Counted from the first letter of the stretch, positions 1-13,099 are shown. The stretch is 64,000 nucleotides of DNA from Schistosoma haematobium (GCF_000699445.3 NC_067196.1:28103116-28167115); one strand, 5' to 3'. A program made the numbers and translations. The notes: a model not told the origin generated them from the sequence alone.

Positions 1-51
1 TTATCAAACCGCTCATCCTCTGACTAGTCTCTACTTTTGCTTCTAAAGAGA

Positions 52-54
<3 letters not shown>

Positions 55-97
<43 letters not shown>
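55..97. repeat. (TA)n microsatellite
   Basis: Uninterrupted TA dinucleotide run of about 43 bp, one of five long TA tracts in the first 30 kb. Confidence 0.95.
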
Positions 98-99
<2 letters not shown>

Positions 100-2329
100 G
101 AGACACTGAATAGATAACTTAAGGGTAAAGCTTAGAAAAAATACTGACGACAACAGCATGAAAGTCTTTTTCATTGTACATTGGTTATTTGAATTTTTTT
201 TCCAAAATTGAAATCATAATTTTACTTTCGTGTATGAATTTATAGTAGTACAGATATTAGAAAAACAACTGGAAAGTGTTTTTTTAAAACTGAAAGTTGC
301 GTAGTATTTGTACTAATGTTTCGTTTTAAAGCTTAATATTCTTTTCGACAAAAAAAAGAAAAAAACTACGTCAGAAATTATTTAGTCTGTGATACAGGAG
401 GGGGAAAATATTATTTTGCTTGCATTTGTTATCTATTTCAAACAGTTTTTCTTATTTAAACTAAATAAATTTACCTACAGTGTGATATATATACAGTCAA
501 CATCAAACCCTGGAGTAATTGATGAGTTGGCATGCAGAATATATGATAACTGGTCACAATTTAACAATTTTGTTGGCCGAATAATCTACTGTGAGTGGAC
601 ACTTTACTCTCATTAATTTTTACTCAATAGCTATTCAACACATAAGTAATAATTCAATGACATTATTAATTAACTGTCCTTATTCTTGCTCAATATTCTC
701 TTTACAACATGATAGTTTTAAGTTAGGGATAAAATGTTAACATGTTTAATTTCTAACATGGTTTTGAATATGTTAGAAGAACCACTGAAAATCAAGGGGG
801 CCCTAAATAGATTATAAATTTTCCCAGCATTACATATTCATGACTTTGTAAGGAATCAAATCAGTAGACTCAGATATCAGCCACGAGTATTATATCACTC
901 AACTATTATCTTCTTATTTTACAGATTTATTTGACTTGTAACAGAGTACCGACGTTATTAATGAGTTATTATATTACTATCATCTTGATTCGTTTCACTA
1001 GTAATAACTAAATAAATTAAAAAAAGATCATTTTTATCTATTTAAGTTTCAAAGTTTATTATAACAAGATTTAATTTGTGATGAAAATTATTTTCAACAA
1101 AATATCTTAATTATCTTATATAATGATATAAATAGTTGAATTCTGTATATCTACTCCACAGAAAACTTTGATTTACCGTTGTCGTTGTTTGTTTTTTAAA
1201 GGTTTTCTTTACAAATATATGTAGCATATCATTTTGTTCATATTCGACATGAAGGGAAAAAAAACACATTCCTCAGTCAATATGTGTACGTGTGTTTGTG
1301 TTTGTAATCGTTATCGAAAAACAAACTGAATATTTCATTATACTAATTAGATTATAAAATATTTCAATAGATCATTTTCGTTAGTCATGCAAAACTTCCT
1401 GTAAAAGTAAAAACAAAACATAGAGAGGAACTTGAAAATAGAAGTATAAGAATTAAATTTGAAAAGAAAAAGTAAAAAACAACTGGAAAAGAATAAATCC
1501 TGTCTAAACACATACATACATACATATACATAGAATAGATGAGAGAAATCTATTTGTGCATGTCTATGTGTAATTGAAAGACCTTTCATTACACATGCAC
1601 CTGAATACTTAGTCTCTGTTATCATTTAAATAAGTAGATAATTCCATTTTGTTTTATTAAATTCAAATAAATCTTCATTATCCTAATTGGGTCCGTAGTT
1701 CTTTATTTTTTTGGGTGAGGGGGGGGAAGGAGATTTTTCAAATTGGCTTAGTGAAACAATTTCTTTATTGTTCTCTTTTTTCTTTAGTTTACACAAAAAT
1801 TAAACCTTAAATATAATAGAACATTAATTATGTTAAAAGATTTGGCCAGAAAATGAAAGCGACCATACATTAAATATGGATATATGGATATATATATATT
1901 CTAATTGTCTCATATATCAGGGACTGAAAATTTATTTTATCATCTGTACAAAGAAAGTCTTATCTTTAGGTCAGTAGGAATTTTCGTATAACAAATAACT
2001 CACCGTGATGGTTAAATCTATCTATCTATTATAATATTTTTAATAGATAGAAGAATGCATTATTAAAATTAAGCAACTATTATATGTAACCACTTTGTAT
2101 TTAAATTATGCATTACCTCTTTTAATAACATATAAAGATATTTCATTATTAGTAAGGATTTTACTGGTTATACTGCTAATATTTACGACTGAATTTTGTT
2201 CGGTATTTTTTGACCTGTGTATATTATCTTGAAATGCTCATAATATTACAAGGCTATCTGCACAGAGTGCATATATGGCAACAGAAATTTATCAATTGAA
2301 TTTCCAAATATCAACATCAGTAAGAGCCA
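98..2329. other. AT-rich non-coding stretch
   Basis: No gene recognised. The sequence is AT-rich with homopolymer A and T runs and stop codons in every frame; the only open stretches are short and low in complexity. It may be intronic to the homeobox gene downstream or intergenic; nothing here decides. One weak exon-like block (497-590) is listed separately. Confidence 0.6.
497..590 (+). other. Weak candidate coding exon
   Basis: A block open in one frame, preceded by possible acceptors ending at 480 (ttacctacag) and 496 (atatatacag) and followed by a good donor (gtgagt, 591-596). It would encode about 31 residues including DELACRIYDNW. I recognise no family, and it does not resemble the conserved MEIS N-terminal domain. 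It could equally be a chance open frame in AT-rich DNA. Confidence 0.15.
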
Positions 2330-2610
2330 TACCTTTTCATATATGACTTCATAGTCGTTAACAAACCTAGTAGACATCTGGACTCAACAGCTCAAAAGAT
2401 AACGTATTGCTATTCAAAGCCTAATGTAGTAGGTTTGAGCCTCAATGAGTATACCAGCTGTTTGATTTCGGCACGTTAAGCTGACTAGTCAAAAATAGGA
2501 CGAAACTCATATTTTGGATTCCACCACTAGTAACAATCCATAGAGTCATGAAGACAGTTTTATATTTATGTTACTATAAATAGGCTAAGTTTAATAACTC
2601 AATCATAGAG
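2330..2610 (+). mobile_element. Diverged tRNA-headed SINE (family B)
   Basis: Contains a degenerate tRNA-like head, with an A-box-like cagctcaaaagataacg near 2387-2404 and a B-box-like ggtttgagcctc near 2431-2442. A central core at about 2480-2506 ends in ataggacgaaac. The same core occurs in the other SINE types here (4005-4032 minus, 15369-15396 minus, 25948-25973). The boundaries are approximate and the copy is old. Confidence 0.5.
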
Positions 2611-3007
2611 GTTGCAACCATTCTACCAATTCATTTTGAATTAATTAAAATAGAATATTCAATTAAAGTGGTCTGTATCTTTCACGTCTTATGGTAAAAA
2701 GAGGTAATAAGGTGCTCAGATGAAGTCAAATTCTTCACGTTTTCTATTTTTACTATCTACAAGATAGCATGATAATGATCTGGTACCGTAAATAGTGTTT
2801 ATTTCGTTTTCGACTTGATTAGACAGAAACAATCTAAAAAATCAGGACTGAATACTAGTCAATCACTCACTGATTTTTACATAGTTCTTTCGATGTAGTT
2901 GGCTTCTTGACATGATTTTTAGTGTGAGTGCTTTGGAAATCTGTCTGATTTTATAGTCTACGTGACAAATTGACGCTGATTAAACGACTGAAAATCAAAA
3001 AGAGCTA
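2611..3007. other. Non-coding stretch
   Basis: No open frame, RNA gene or repeat recognised. Confidence 0.5.
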
Positions 3008-3093
3008 GACAGCTGTTTTGCTCCTGTCTGGGACTCTTCAATGATGCTGATACAAGGGTACACAAGGATTCAAACCCAGGAGATCTAGTGTGG
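3008..3093 (-). mobile_element. SINE fragment
   Basis: Reverse-oriented piece of a tRNA-headed SINE. It has the central core (gttttgctcctgtctggg, about 3014-3031) followed by the B-box complement attcaaacccaggagatct, in the same order and spacing as the fuller minus-strand copy at 3903-4284. It abuts the RTE-like fragment directly. Confidence 0.5.
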
Positions 3094-3830
3094 TGTAGCA
3101 GCAGCCTCCGCATCAGTTGGACTCAACATACACAAGGGATAAAGCAAGATCCTCAAATACAATACGAAGAAGACCAACCCAACCACACTTGATGGCGAAA
3201 CTTTGGGAGAGGTGGGATCTTTCACGTACCTCGGAAGCCTCATCGATGTACAAGGAGGATCTGATGCAGACGTAAAGTCAAGGATTGGCAAAACGAAGAC
3301 AGCATTGCTACAGCTGAAGAACATATGGAACTCAAAACAACTGTCAACCAATATCAAAGTCAGAATCTTCAATACGAACGTCAAGACAGTTCTACCGTAC
3401 GGAGCTGAAACTTTGAGAACTACTATTACCATCATCAAGAAGTCACAATTATTTATGAACAGTTGTCTACGTGAGATACTGAATGTCCATTGACCGTATA
3501 CCATCAGCAACAGGCTACTGTGGGAGAAAACAAACCAGCTTCCAGCTCAAGAGGAAATTGAGAAGAGACGATGGAAGTGGATAAGACATACATTACGCAA
3601 ATCATCAAACTGCATTACGAGACAAGGGTTATTTTGGACTCCTGAAGGAGGAACGGAAAAGTGGAAGACATCAAGAAGTTGAATAATAACTGGAAACAAC
3701 TGGAAAGGATTGTCCAGGACAGAGTTGTATGTAGAATGTTGGTGATCGGTGTATACTACTCCAAGAGGGGTAACTGGCATAAAGAAGTACGTTTTTAATA
3801 ATTTTGTTATCAATAAGATATTTGAACACT
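3094..3830 (+). mobile_element. RTE-like non-LTR retrotransposon, 3' remnant
   Basis: Encodes the C-terminal end of an RTE-type reverse transcriptase. The plus-strand frame at 3203-3493 contains GSFTYLGSLID, GGSDADVKSRIGKTK, LKNIWNSKQLSTNIKVRIFN and LPYGAETL, which is the typical post-catalytic region of this clade. After a TGA at 3491-3493 the homology goes on in the same direction ([23 protein letters not shown]), then shifts frame. It is therefore a dead, 5'-truncated copy. An A-rich aataaataaataaataat tail (about 3881-3899) follows. The minus-strand open frames over this block are shadows. Confidence 0.85.
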
Positions 3831-3902
3831 AGCTATCTAAGAATATAAGTTTATTTATCTGACTTAAAGTTTATCTAAGCCAATAAATAAATAAATAATA
3901 GT

Positions 3903-4284
3903 TGTCAGAAAAGGTTTTGTGGAGATTTTAGAAATTTCACTGATTGAAATCATGAGTCAGTTGAAGCTAGAACACCATAGGAAACTTGGAAGCACTGGAC
4001 GGCCGTTTCGTCCTAGTATGGGACTCCTCAGCGGTGCGCATCCATGATCCTTCACCCCGCGAGATTCGAACCCAGGATCTATCAGTCTCGCGCCAGGCGC
4101 TTAACCAACTAGACCACTGAACTGGCCGGCATCCAACGGTGTTAATGTCTAACTTCAACCAATCCACGAAGTTGTACCACCGTACACCATTATCTTCGGT
4201 GAGTTGATATCTCGCAACGGACCTGGTTGAACTCCACTGGTAACGGCTTCTCACTAGAACTCTAGGAGTATCTCTTGAAGTCAT
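3903..4284 (-). mobile_element. tRNA-headed SINE (Sm-alpha-like, family A), near full length
   Basis: Read on the minus strand it has a 5' leader, then a tRNA-like head with A box tggtctagttggttaagcg and B box gggttcgaatctcgc, then the core gctgaggagtcccatac + taggacgaaac, then a tail ending in aaaaccttttctgaca. This is the most complete family A copy in the window and serves as the reference for the others. The acceptor-stem ends do not pair convincingly, so it is a SINE rather than a working tRNA gene. Confidence 0.8.
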
Positions 4285-4305
4285 TCACTAGTGAGCAGAT
4301 GAATA

Positions 4306-4540
4306 TTATCAGAAAGGGTTTTGTGCTGATTTTTAGAAATTTCACTGATTGAAATCATGAGTCAGTTGAAGCGCCTGGCGCTAGACTGATAGGTCCTGGG
4401 CTCGAATCTCGCAGGGTGCGGGATCGTGGATACGTACTGCTGAGGAGTCCCATACTAGAATGAAACGGCCGTCCAGTGCTTCAAGGTTTTTCATGCTGGT
4501 CTAGCTTCAAGTGACTTATGGTTTCAATCAGTGAAATAAT
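4306..4540 (+). mobile_element. Rearranged foldback SINE (family A)
   Basis: A chimera in which an inverted SINE tail (4306-4372) is joined to a plus-oriented tRNA head, core and tail (4373-4540). The two tails form an imperfect inverted repeat, 4339-4372 against 4504-4537, 34 nt each. It has lost the A-box half of the head. It lies only 22 bp from the preceding SINE. Confidence 0.7.
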
Positions 4541-5639
4541 AGTTGGTTAATTTTTTTTTATCCTGAAGATTTCTTAATTTTTATTAAAATAAATTGAAAA
4601 TCAGACTAATTAATTTGCTTTCAATGGATGAAAATTTATTGATTCTATGAATGTTGCGTTATTTCATGTATATATACATTTATATATAAAATGATTTTAT
4701 TAGTTTTGGTTAGAGTTTCTTTACAGTAGTATCTTACTTTTATCTAATTCAATTATATACTTATTTCTTTACTTAAAAAAAGACTTTAATTTACTTTTAA
4801 TCTGTCATTTACAGTTTAATAATTATGTACAATTTTCTAATTAATGTAAAATGATATTAGTAACATTTTATACTGTCTATGATGTCATACCCATCTGTTT
4901 GAAATAGTAAATCAAATTTTTATTTTATACATAAATAAATACCATACTGTACATAAGAGAATAATTAGCCTGAGGCAATAAGAAACATATTTTTATCTAA
5001 TGTTCATTCTTTTTTGTTTTGTTATTACAAATAAAACATTAACAAATGAATTTTAAAATGGAATAATGCAAAATATTGATCAGATGGATTGTGTTTTGAG
5101 TAAGATGTTGAAGTATCAAGTTGCTATTTCTTTTTCCTTAAAAAAGAAATCCTCATTTTTAAAGCCTGATTTTTTGTTCCTTTCTTACTAATGATAAGAT
5201 AATCACTTAATCTATACTTTTGAAATGTTTTCCTCTTTTTTTTGTTATTCTTACTGAGAAAATAATTTTAACGGGGAAAGGATACCTAATTTACTGATCA
5301 ATCAATGTGAATAACGAATGAATTCACGAAAATGTAAATGTAGAAGAATAAATGATCATTTATCACTGAGTATGTTTACGAATGATCACACTGACATACA
5401 CACATACAGAGATGTACCCAAACACATATGCATACACATTTAAAAGCACTACATCATAGTCCTTATTTATATAAACACTCAACAATAATTAATTTCAACA
5501 GCACTGGATATATACATATATATACGTTTGGGTAAAAGTAAAATGTTTAAAAATTATTGAAATCTCTATAGTTTAGACAGCAAGATCTTCATTTAATCTG
5601 TTTGTAAACTTCATTACATTACAATGAAAAATAGGAGTT
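4541..5639. other. AT-rich non-coding stretch
   Basis: No gene or recognised repeat; strongly AT-rich with many T and A runs and a short cacacatacaga-type simple stretch near 5395-5440. Confidence 0.6.
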
Positions 5640-5890
5640 GAACCATGATGAGTAGAAGACAGTTACTTACCCCAGTATCGTGAATTGGTTGAAGTCAGAC
5701 ATTCACATAGTTGGATACTGACCCAATCATATAGAAGTTGAGTATCCTTGCTTAAGGCAGTAGGTCCTGTGCTTGATTTCTACCAGCTGGACTATGTTTA
5801 CACACCACTGAGGGTTGATGTATTAGGAAGAAATGGTTACCTAATACTTCCATGTTTCCAAGGGTGGTCTAATGTTGATCAAAAAATAAG
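5640..5890 (+). mobile_element. Diverged SINE related to family A
   Basis: The order of recognisable pieces matches family A. Gaattggttgaagtcagacatt corresponds to the leader. A degraded tRNA-like head (gcttaaggcagtaggtcctg) follows, then cactgagg, attaggaagaaatgg in place of the core, and ccatgtttccaagggtggtctaat as the tail. It is old and approximate at both ends. Confidence 0.5.
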
Positions 5891-5999
5891 GAATTCTTAT
5901 TCGTAATTCTAAACGAACGAAAAGGACAAACTGTCAGTGAATAAAATATATCATCATAAATGTCTTTAGTATATATATTCGTCTATCAATTAAATGACG

Positions 6000-6641
6000 A
6001 GTATACTATGCGGCAGTTGGTTCTGTTTCACTTTAGGGCTACGAAACGTGACCATTAAGAGCAAAAGATATTCTCAAGCTACTAATATTTGACCACAGAT
6101 GTCTTAGAAATACTGCTCGCATCTGTTTTGATCACTGGGTAAGTAATAGTCAGGTTAGATGGAGGGTATTAGGGAATGATGGTAAATCAGTTGATGAGGT
6201 TGTAAAAATCTTCATCGATTGAGATGGTTGGGCCACGTGTTTGGAAGAAAGTTAGGGGTGGCCAAAACAAAACGTGGTATCACTGCTTGAAGTCGTTAAC
6301 CTCTAGTTTGACCCATGTTTGCAGATGCAAACTACTCGGTTAGGGTCCGCGTGACTATCGTAACCAATGGTTGGAGACTCTTGGTGACATGACTCAGAAT
6401 CTATCACAATGACGTTGGTGTATACACCCTCTGTCTTCCCTTAAAATATGAGATTAAAATTATTCCATATCTTTCTTTCTACGAAACAATTCTTTCTTGC
6501 TGTATTATGTCTTTATATGCAATCTTTCTATTTTACATTACCACCATTACTTCTGGGAATCCGGTGTTCATCTTGTTATGCTAATGCTGTATGGCAACTT
6601 GGACTGATGCACAAATGTACCTGGTCCTACGTTGTAGCTGA

Positions 6642-6644
<3 letters not shown>
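6000..6644 (+). mobile_element. Non-LTR retrotransposon, 3' remnant with 3' UTR
   Basis: A decayed C-terminal reverse-transcriptase tail reads LRAKDILKLLIFDHRCLRN, then RWLGHVFG, a GGQTKTWH-like stretch, GPRDYRNQWLETLGDMTQN and a final WRRCIHPLS-like end (ends near 6434), interrupted by frameshifts. The following AT/T-rich block runs to 6644 and ends ggtcctacgttgtagctgactg directly before a (TA)n tract. It looks like the element's 3' UTR and tail. The 65-codon open frame at 6448-6645 falls inside this UTR and is probably not a gene. Confidence 0.7.

Positions 6645-6678
<34 letters not shown>
6645..6678. repeat. (TA)n microsatellite at retroelement 3' end
   Basis: TA run of 34 bp that directly follows the 3' end of the non-LTR remnant, as expected if it grew from the element's tail. 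Confidence 0.9.
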
Positions 6679-6680
<2 letters not shown>

Positions 6681-8152
6681 ATTTCTGTGTCTTATAGTCC
6701 ATTTTAGTGCTTATCCAGGCGGTATATGCGCAAATATGAAATAGTAGAAAGTGCAAAGACACTCTGAAGAACCCTTGTGCATATGTTAAGGAATACTTAA
6801 AAACATCATTTATCCTAAAATATTGCCTATTATTTGAGGAACCTTTGTAATGGGTGGGAGAAAATTGACAATTTTAGTCAAAAATTACTAGTTGTATGTA
6901 TGACAATGAAATAGAAGGTAAATTTGAAAACCTATTTATTTATATATTTTTTTCGAAAAAGTTGACTTTATAAACTAAACATTAGATAAAACATAAACAT
7001 CATGTTTTGTGTGTGTTCAGGAAAAGATTATTTCCATGCCTTCTTTATACCTTCTCCCAATGGAGTATCTCATTTTCTCTCATTGTCCTGCTGTTTGTAT
7101 GTTTCTTGTGATATGAATTAACAAACCATCTGCTTTATTATATATGTCGAATGCTATAGTGTCCAAAGAAGAATTCTTATAATAAATCTTAATAAACGAC
7201 TGGGCATGTTCACTCAAACATATACATATACAAACAATGAATTAATGGTATATGACTTTATTCACAGCAGTCACTTGTAAATCTTATATATACTAAACAG
7301 TAGGTTATCAAATTATCAACAAATGACTAACTAATATACAGAGAAGCATTTATGTAAACATTACATTTTGTGGTAAGAGGTATTTACTAATTGTGTTTAG
7401 AGGCTAAAGTAACTTTAAAACACTGATGAAGTTATGCAGTGACAACTGATTGTCACTTCGATTAAGTAGGTCCATGACCAAGAAAGAGAAACTCTAAAAT
7501 AAAAGTGCCTTTTATGCAAAAAGTGTGTTTTGTATTTTAGTAACAGACATGCATTAGCTGGAATATTCAAATGACTCTAAGAGGATGCAACAACACATAT
7601 GAACCACTTAGTTCAATTTCATCATCTTGGAAGAAATACTCAGCAACGAGCACAGTTGGTTTTTCTAAGAGTAATGTATATCAATAAAAACATTCTCGTT
7701 TGTTTATTCTTATAGCTAATATCACCTTCCCTATTACTACCAGTAATATTGATTTTAAACAGTTAGTCCTTTTGATAAATCAAAACAACCCAATGAATAT
7801 TTCAAATCCCTCTCGTGTATTCAAAAAAACGAGTACTTTCAATAAACCTACCCTGATATTTATTTATTGTTCAGAATGGAATGATTTATAGTGTTTTCTT
7901 ATTATCTGTTTTTTTCTCGCTTACACAGCAGTTTGTCTGATTAACCTTTCTTTTTGATACTTAGATATCTTAATAAGTAAATGTGTAATCAGATTGGTGA
8001 AAATGTATTGATCTAACATACATACTTTATATTCTCGTCGAATTATCTGAATGATGATGTTATTCAAAAACATCTTATTGATAATGTTGCTACTATCGAG
8101 AACATGGTTTCAATGAAGCTTGCAAAACTTCTTATAATCTATATTGTCCCTT
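6679..8152. other. Non-coding stretch
   Basis: No supported gene. The 63-codon plus-strand frame at 7700-7891 has no recognisable domain and the composition of its surroundings. Confidence 0.55.
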
Positions 8153-8182
8153 TCTCACTCACTCACTCACTCACACTCTATC

Positions 8183-8248
<66 letters not shown>

Positions 8249-8249
8249 C
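8153..8249. repeat. Compound microsatellite (TCAC)n-(CT)n-(TA)n
   Basis: Consecutive tcac, ctcc/ct and ta repeats over about 95 bp. The strand is pyrimidine-only through much of it before it turns into TA. Confidence 0.9.
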
Positions 8250-11200
8250 TTGATTGCTTGTAAAGTCATGGGTATACACAGACTACGATCCTCGAAGTGA
8301 AATGAAATATATGACTAATACTCCACAAATTTTAGCGATTCTTTAATTTATGATTAAAAACATTGAACTATTATACATTTCATAGAAGCAGTTTATTTAC
8401 CTTGAAATGACTATCTAATTCGATCGTGAGTGGTAAAATGAAACACTATACATAGTGATAATCGACAAGCTGTAAATGTGTGTTACTGTAGAATTTCAAA
8501 CGCAAAATATTTTACTTCTAATAACAAAGTGTCACTTACTTAATTACTGTTATATGACGTTAACCTATTGAAACAACATGTTCAAGTTGTTATTAAGTTT
8601 TAATGAAAGAAATATTAGTCTGTTATAATTATCGAATTTTTTCTTCGAAAACAATCTATTCAACCACATATCTCACTTCTATTATGAAATCCGTTCTAAA
8701 ACTATCTATTAATGTTTAAAAAATTGACGTAATGATCCATCCACTGAACTAGATAACATATACTTGTCAAACTGAAGATCATTCAATCAATAGTCGATTA
8801 TTCCTAACCCTTCTAATGAATGAATGTCCTATTGGTAGTTAATCAATAATCTGACATTCAAAACTAATCATTTATAATTTATTTGACTACTGAATCGTTT
8901 GTTTTTTGTATGTATAATGCTTCTTGTTAATTTTATCAACATAAACATGCATCATTTAGCATAGTTTGACTTCATTGACTTTAGTCAACTAAAACGGAAT
9001 TAATCGATGAATTTTATTTGTAATCCACTAAATGTCCTCAATGTGTTGTTGTTTTTGGTCGTTGTTACTATTGTTCTATTGAATGAATGGGTTGATTATT
9101 TAGAGTAAATGACTTCTGTCTATAGGAGTGGGGTATATATGTGTGTGCATGTGTATTCATTTGTAATACACACCTATGCACGTATACACGTACGTGTCAT
9201 TTTAATTTTAATAATATAAACGAAAGCGAAACAAAAAAAGAGAAGAAAACAACAACTAGTAAATAAATATAGAAAAAGTAATGAGAGAAAAAAGAAAGAT
9301 TGGAAAACAACAAAAAAGCACATTGGAAAAAGCAGGAAAAAGATAACTCGTGTTCATTTAATTTCTAGTAGATATTTTTTTGTGTTTCGGTCGTTCTTTT
9401 TTATTTCTAACAAAAAATGTCAGTGATTGATGAGTTAGATAGATTTCATTTATTTTCATGTAAATATTCTACGTCACTGTCTACCTTATTCTATTATTCT
9501 GAATGTTTTCTTCTTTTTTTCCAACAAAGTAGGGTGGTAGTAGTGGTGGTGGTTGAGAATTAATAAGAAGTTTCAATAGTTATACACCTGTGAAAATTAC
9601 GAGTGTTTGTGTGTATTGTGTTAGTTATTTATTTACTGATTAAATTGGTTTATCCTTTAAATGAATAGAAGGTTAAACGGTTCCAGTCAATAAACAGTTA
9701 AATGAATTGGAAAATGAATTAATCATCTAAATCAGTAACATACACCATGCACATACCCACTTATTCACTCATACTATACTTCATTATACCATTTATTCTA
9801 TTTCAAATGGAATGAACATCGAGACCCCTTATTGTATGTGTAATTTCATGATGAATTAAAAAAAACATTTGGGACACTTAAGATATTCCTACTTCTATTA
9901 TTAACCTTTACTCTCCCCCCCCTAATCTTTCTCTGAAACCCTACTACCTTTTTTGAATTCTTCTAATCTATATTCTTCGTGTTTTATTTTCATGTGTTTT
10001 TTTTAAAAGAAGATAGATAAAAACATTCATTTTCTAATTTTGAGTAACGTTTAATTTAACCGTATTTTTCTTGGATAGAAAATGATTTTTATGTATCTAA
10101 AATAAATAAACAGGTGAATGATGATGAATAGGTTAGTTACTTTTGAAATTATACCCTTGAACTTCTAGCTTATTTTTTAACTACCTATCAACTATTTGAA
10201 CAAACAGTTGTGCTGAAACTTCGTCGTATATTATTTTTGACCTTTCATAAATTCAATCTTGCAATGGGTTCACTTTGAACTTAATATCTGTTTTTGTTGA
10301 TGATTTAAGCAAGTGGTTCACATACTCACCTATTATTCTGTTTTCATTTGATTATATTATTGTCGAGTGTTTCACAGTGACGATAAGTAATATTCTGATG
10401 AGATTTTGAAATGCTTTTTTCTATATTTTTAAATGATGTATAAATAGGTTCAGTCTTAAACGTTTTTAAACAATGTAGTCTAACACAATGATTTATGAGA
10501 ACTTTTGTCTAAATTTAATCAAACAGTTTCACAGTATTTGGACACCGAGTTGATGTGAGACATCAAAGGGGAAGAATGTATTTGTAAAATCCTATGTAAA
10601 AACATCGTTAACGTTGGCTGGATGATCTATTCAGTATATAGTGAACCGGAGAACCATGCACCTATTTATATTCGATAATTTTGATGTTTGAATATATTTC
10701 TGTGAAAAAGCTTGAACCAGATTGTTAAGCGAAAAGTTGGATTTACTTTAAATTCATTCTCTGAGATTTTACAAAAGTATTCTTCCTTTTTAATGTAACA
10801 CAATAATCCTTGAAGAAAATAATGCTACAGGTTATTAAGTCAAAAGATTCAACATTTCAGAACATTATTATTCCAATTAACTTTACAAAATATGTTATGA
10901 CATCCTTTTTGTTCAGGTGATTCAAGTCGAAAATGATCCGTTTTGAAACTGTGTAATTTAAAGTTAATAAACCAGTTTGAAGACAATATTTACCAACTAC
11001 TAATATTATCGTTAATGCACTATTCTGTCATTGTTTAACGGAGTACTCAACAATATTAATCTTCTGTCACTTAAAATATAAAATCTGGGACTTATTGTCA
11101 ATTTTTGAAGTTTATTTAAATGTTATTACTACAATTAAACACTCAAACTAATCTCTTAAAACAATTTTGTCAACAATCATTAAGATCAACTTCATTTTCT

Positions 11201-13099
11201 CAATATTAAAAGATAAATTGAATTACCTATTTCCATTATTTGTTTAATATTCGGTCGAAAATTTAACCAAACATATACAAACAATAAACATATTAGCATC
11301 ATTCTCGAATTTTCGCTCTATATACATGTATTGAAAATTTTTCCCTCCAAACCATGATCATTACAGTAATACAGTAATAACCATATGGAGTGAGATTTTC
11401 TTTCATCTAAGATAAATAACATACATACAAATAGAAACATCATACTCATCAAATTATGTTAGCTCATGATTCCATATTTATTTAAATATAATTTACTGAT
11501 AAATAAATGTCCAGAAGTGCTATTTTTGTTGTGTGATAAAGAATTAAATAGTCCGATTACCATCTGGTTTATAATTTGACTTAAGTTTCTTTCTTGTGAT
11601 TTTTTTGTCACCTCATTACAAATGGGCAAATGAGTAAACATTATAAATACTTGTGTTTACAGACTTACATTCATATTTATCGTTTATCTGTTCAATTTTC
11701 ATGAGTTAAATCACATTTTTATCATAGTGAAATTATACTAACTGGTTTATGAATGGTTTGCTTGTCAAACTAATCATAATGGAAATATTACTGCATCAAC
11801 ATTTCTTTTTTGAGTTCGTGTTTGAGTATTTAATAAATATGCATGAAACTTTTAAACATTTTCACTCTCTCTACTATTAGTAAACCACAATCGGACGTTT
11901 ATCACTTTGTTCCATTTCTTAACTGTGTTTTATTAAACATTTCTAGTTATGATTGTTACCGCTTTTGTTTTGTTCGTATTTTTGTATAAATATATTGTAT
12001 TTCTACAATTCATTCAAAATGAACACGCGACCTTTCTATTTATAGAAATCTTGTCTTTCAGGTTTTCTACACACACACTCACACATACACTACTGGTTAT
12101 ACCTACCAGTAAAATGACAATGATTGATGTCCGACTTGACAAGAAGAAATAAACAAAAGTTTCGTTATGTTGTTTTTCTCATTTATTTATTCTTGATCTT
12201 TTTAAATCAAGATTTATATCGATATTCCTCAGACTTTTTTCAACCTAGTACTCAGTATATAATTTTAGAAAGGGGACAATTTAACGTAGATGATAATGTA
12301 GAGTAATGTTAACTAAACATAATAGAGGAAGCATACACATCTATGTACACAAGCTTATAGTTGAGTGTATTACACACCTTTTCATTAAAAAAAACGGTAT
12401 GCGTAATCTGATAAAATCAAGATGGAATCTGGTAATTTTCAGTTTTACGATTTATGGTAACATTAATAATCGAGATTGTGATTATGAAATAACAAGTGTT
12501 CAAGAATACTACTTACCGATTATTACTGTTGTTGGTGTTTGTAACAATGATTAATATGTAATTTACACTGTATTCATATAACATAAATCATCATAAATAT
12601 GGTCATATTACCTGGAAGTTTAAGTGAATGTAGAGAAAAATACAGAATATAAACCTTTTTATGATCATTCCGTTTTTTTCCGAATTTTTCATTGAAACTA
12701 TATCTAATTACAATAAGGCATACACTTTAAGACGACTTTCATCGTCTGCTTAAATTAATTATATATATATATGAATTGGCTGAAAGTACTGAAAAGTTAT
12801 TGTATTCTAGTTCAAGATCATTACAGAATTACTACAATTAGTTAATGATGCAACTCAATTCATTTTGCATAACACAGTAATCAAATAATCATTTACGTGA
12901 TTGGCCTAGTTTAATTATGAAGTTTAATCAATACTGAAATAAATGTATAGTGTTTTTATAACTTTAGTTAAAAATTTAATTTAAAATTGTTCTTTTAATT
13001 GGACTAAGTACGAGGATCCACGAATAACAATTGATGTCTGTGGTAAAAAATATATTTCATTTAGTGGTTCTTAGAGCAATAATAATTTTATGCTTACTT
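8250..13099. other. Long AT-rich non-coding stretch
   Basis: Nearly 5 kb without a recognisable exon, RNA or transposon. A purine-rich, almost C-free plus-strand tract lies at about 9222-9345. Small open frames at 11459-11641 (minus), 11949-12152, 12124-12306 and 12306-12554 (plus) show no domain, no convincing splice context and ordinary local composition. Confidence 0.55.

Noticed and set aside
3085..3510. 141-codon minus-strand open frame
   Set aside because: Antisense to the RTE reverse-transcriptase remnant, whose plus-strand translation has clear family motifs.
3967..4284. 105-codon minus-strand open frame (MTSRDTPRVL...)
   Set aside because: It lies wholly in the family A SINE; conceptual translation of a tRNA-like sequence.
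3903..4284. Family A SINE head as a functional tRNA gene
   Set aside because: A and B boxes are present, but acceptor and anticodon stems do not fold properly and the head is continuous with SINE leader and core sequence.
12306..12554. 82-codon plus-strand frame and its neighbour 12124-12306
   Set aside because: No domain, no splice or promoter context, composition identical to the surrounding AT-rich DNA.
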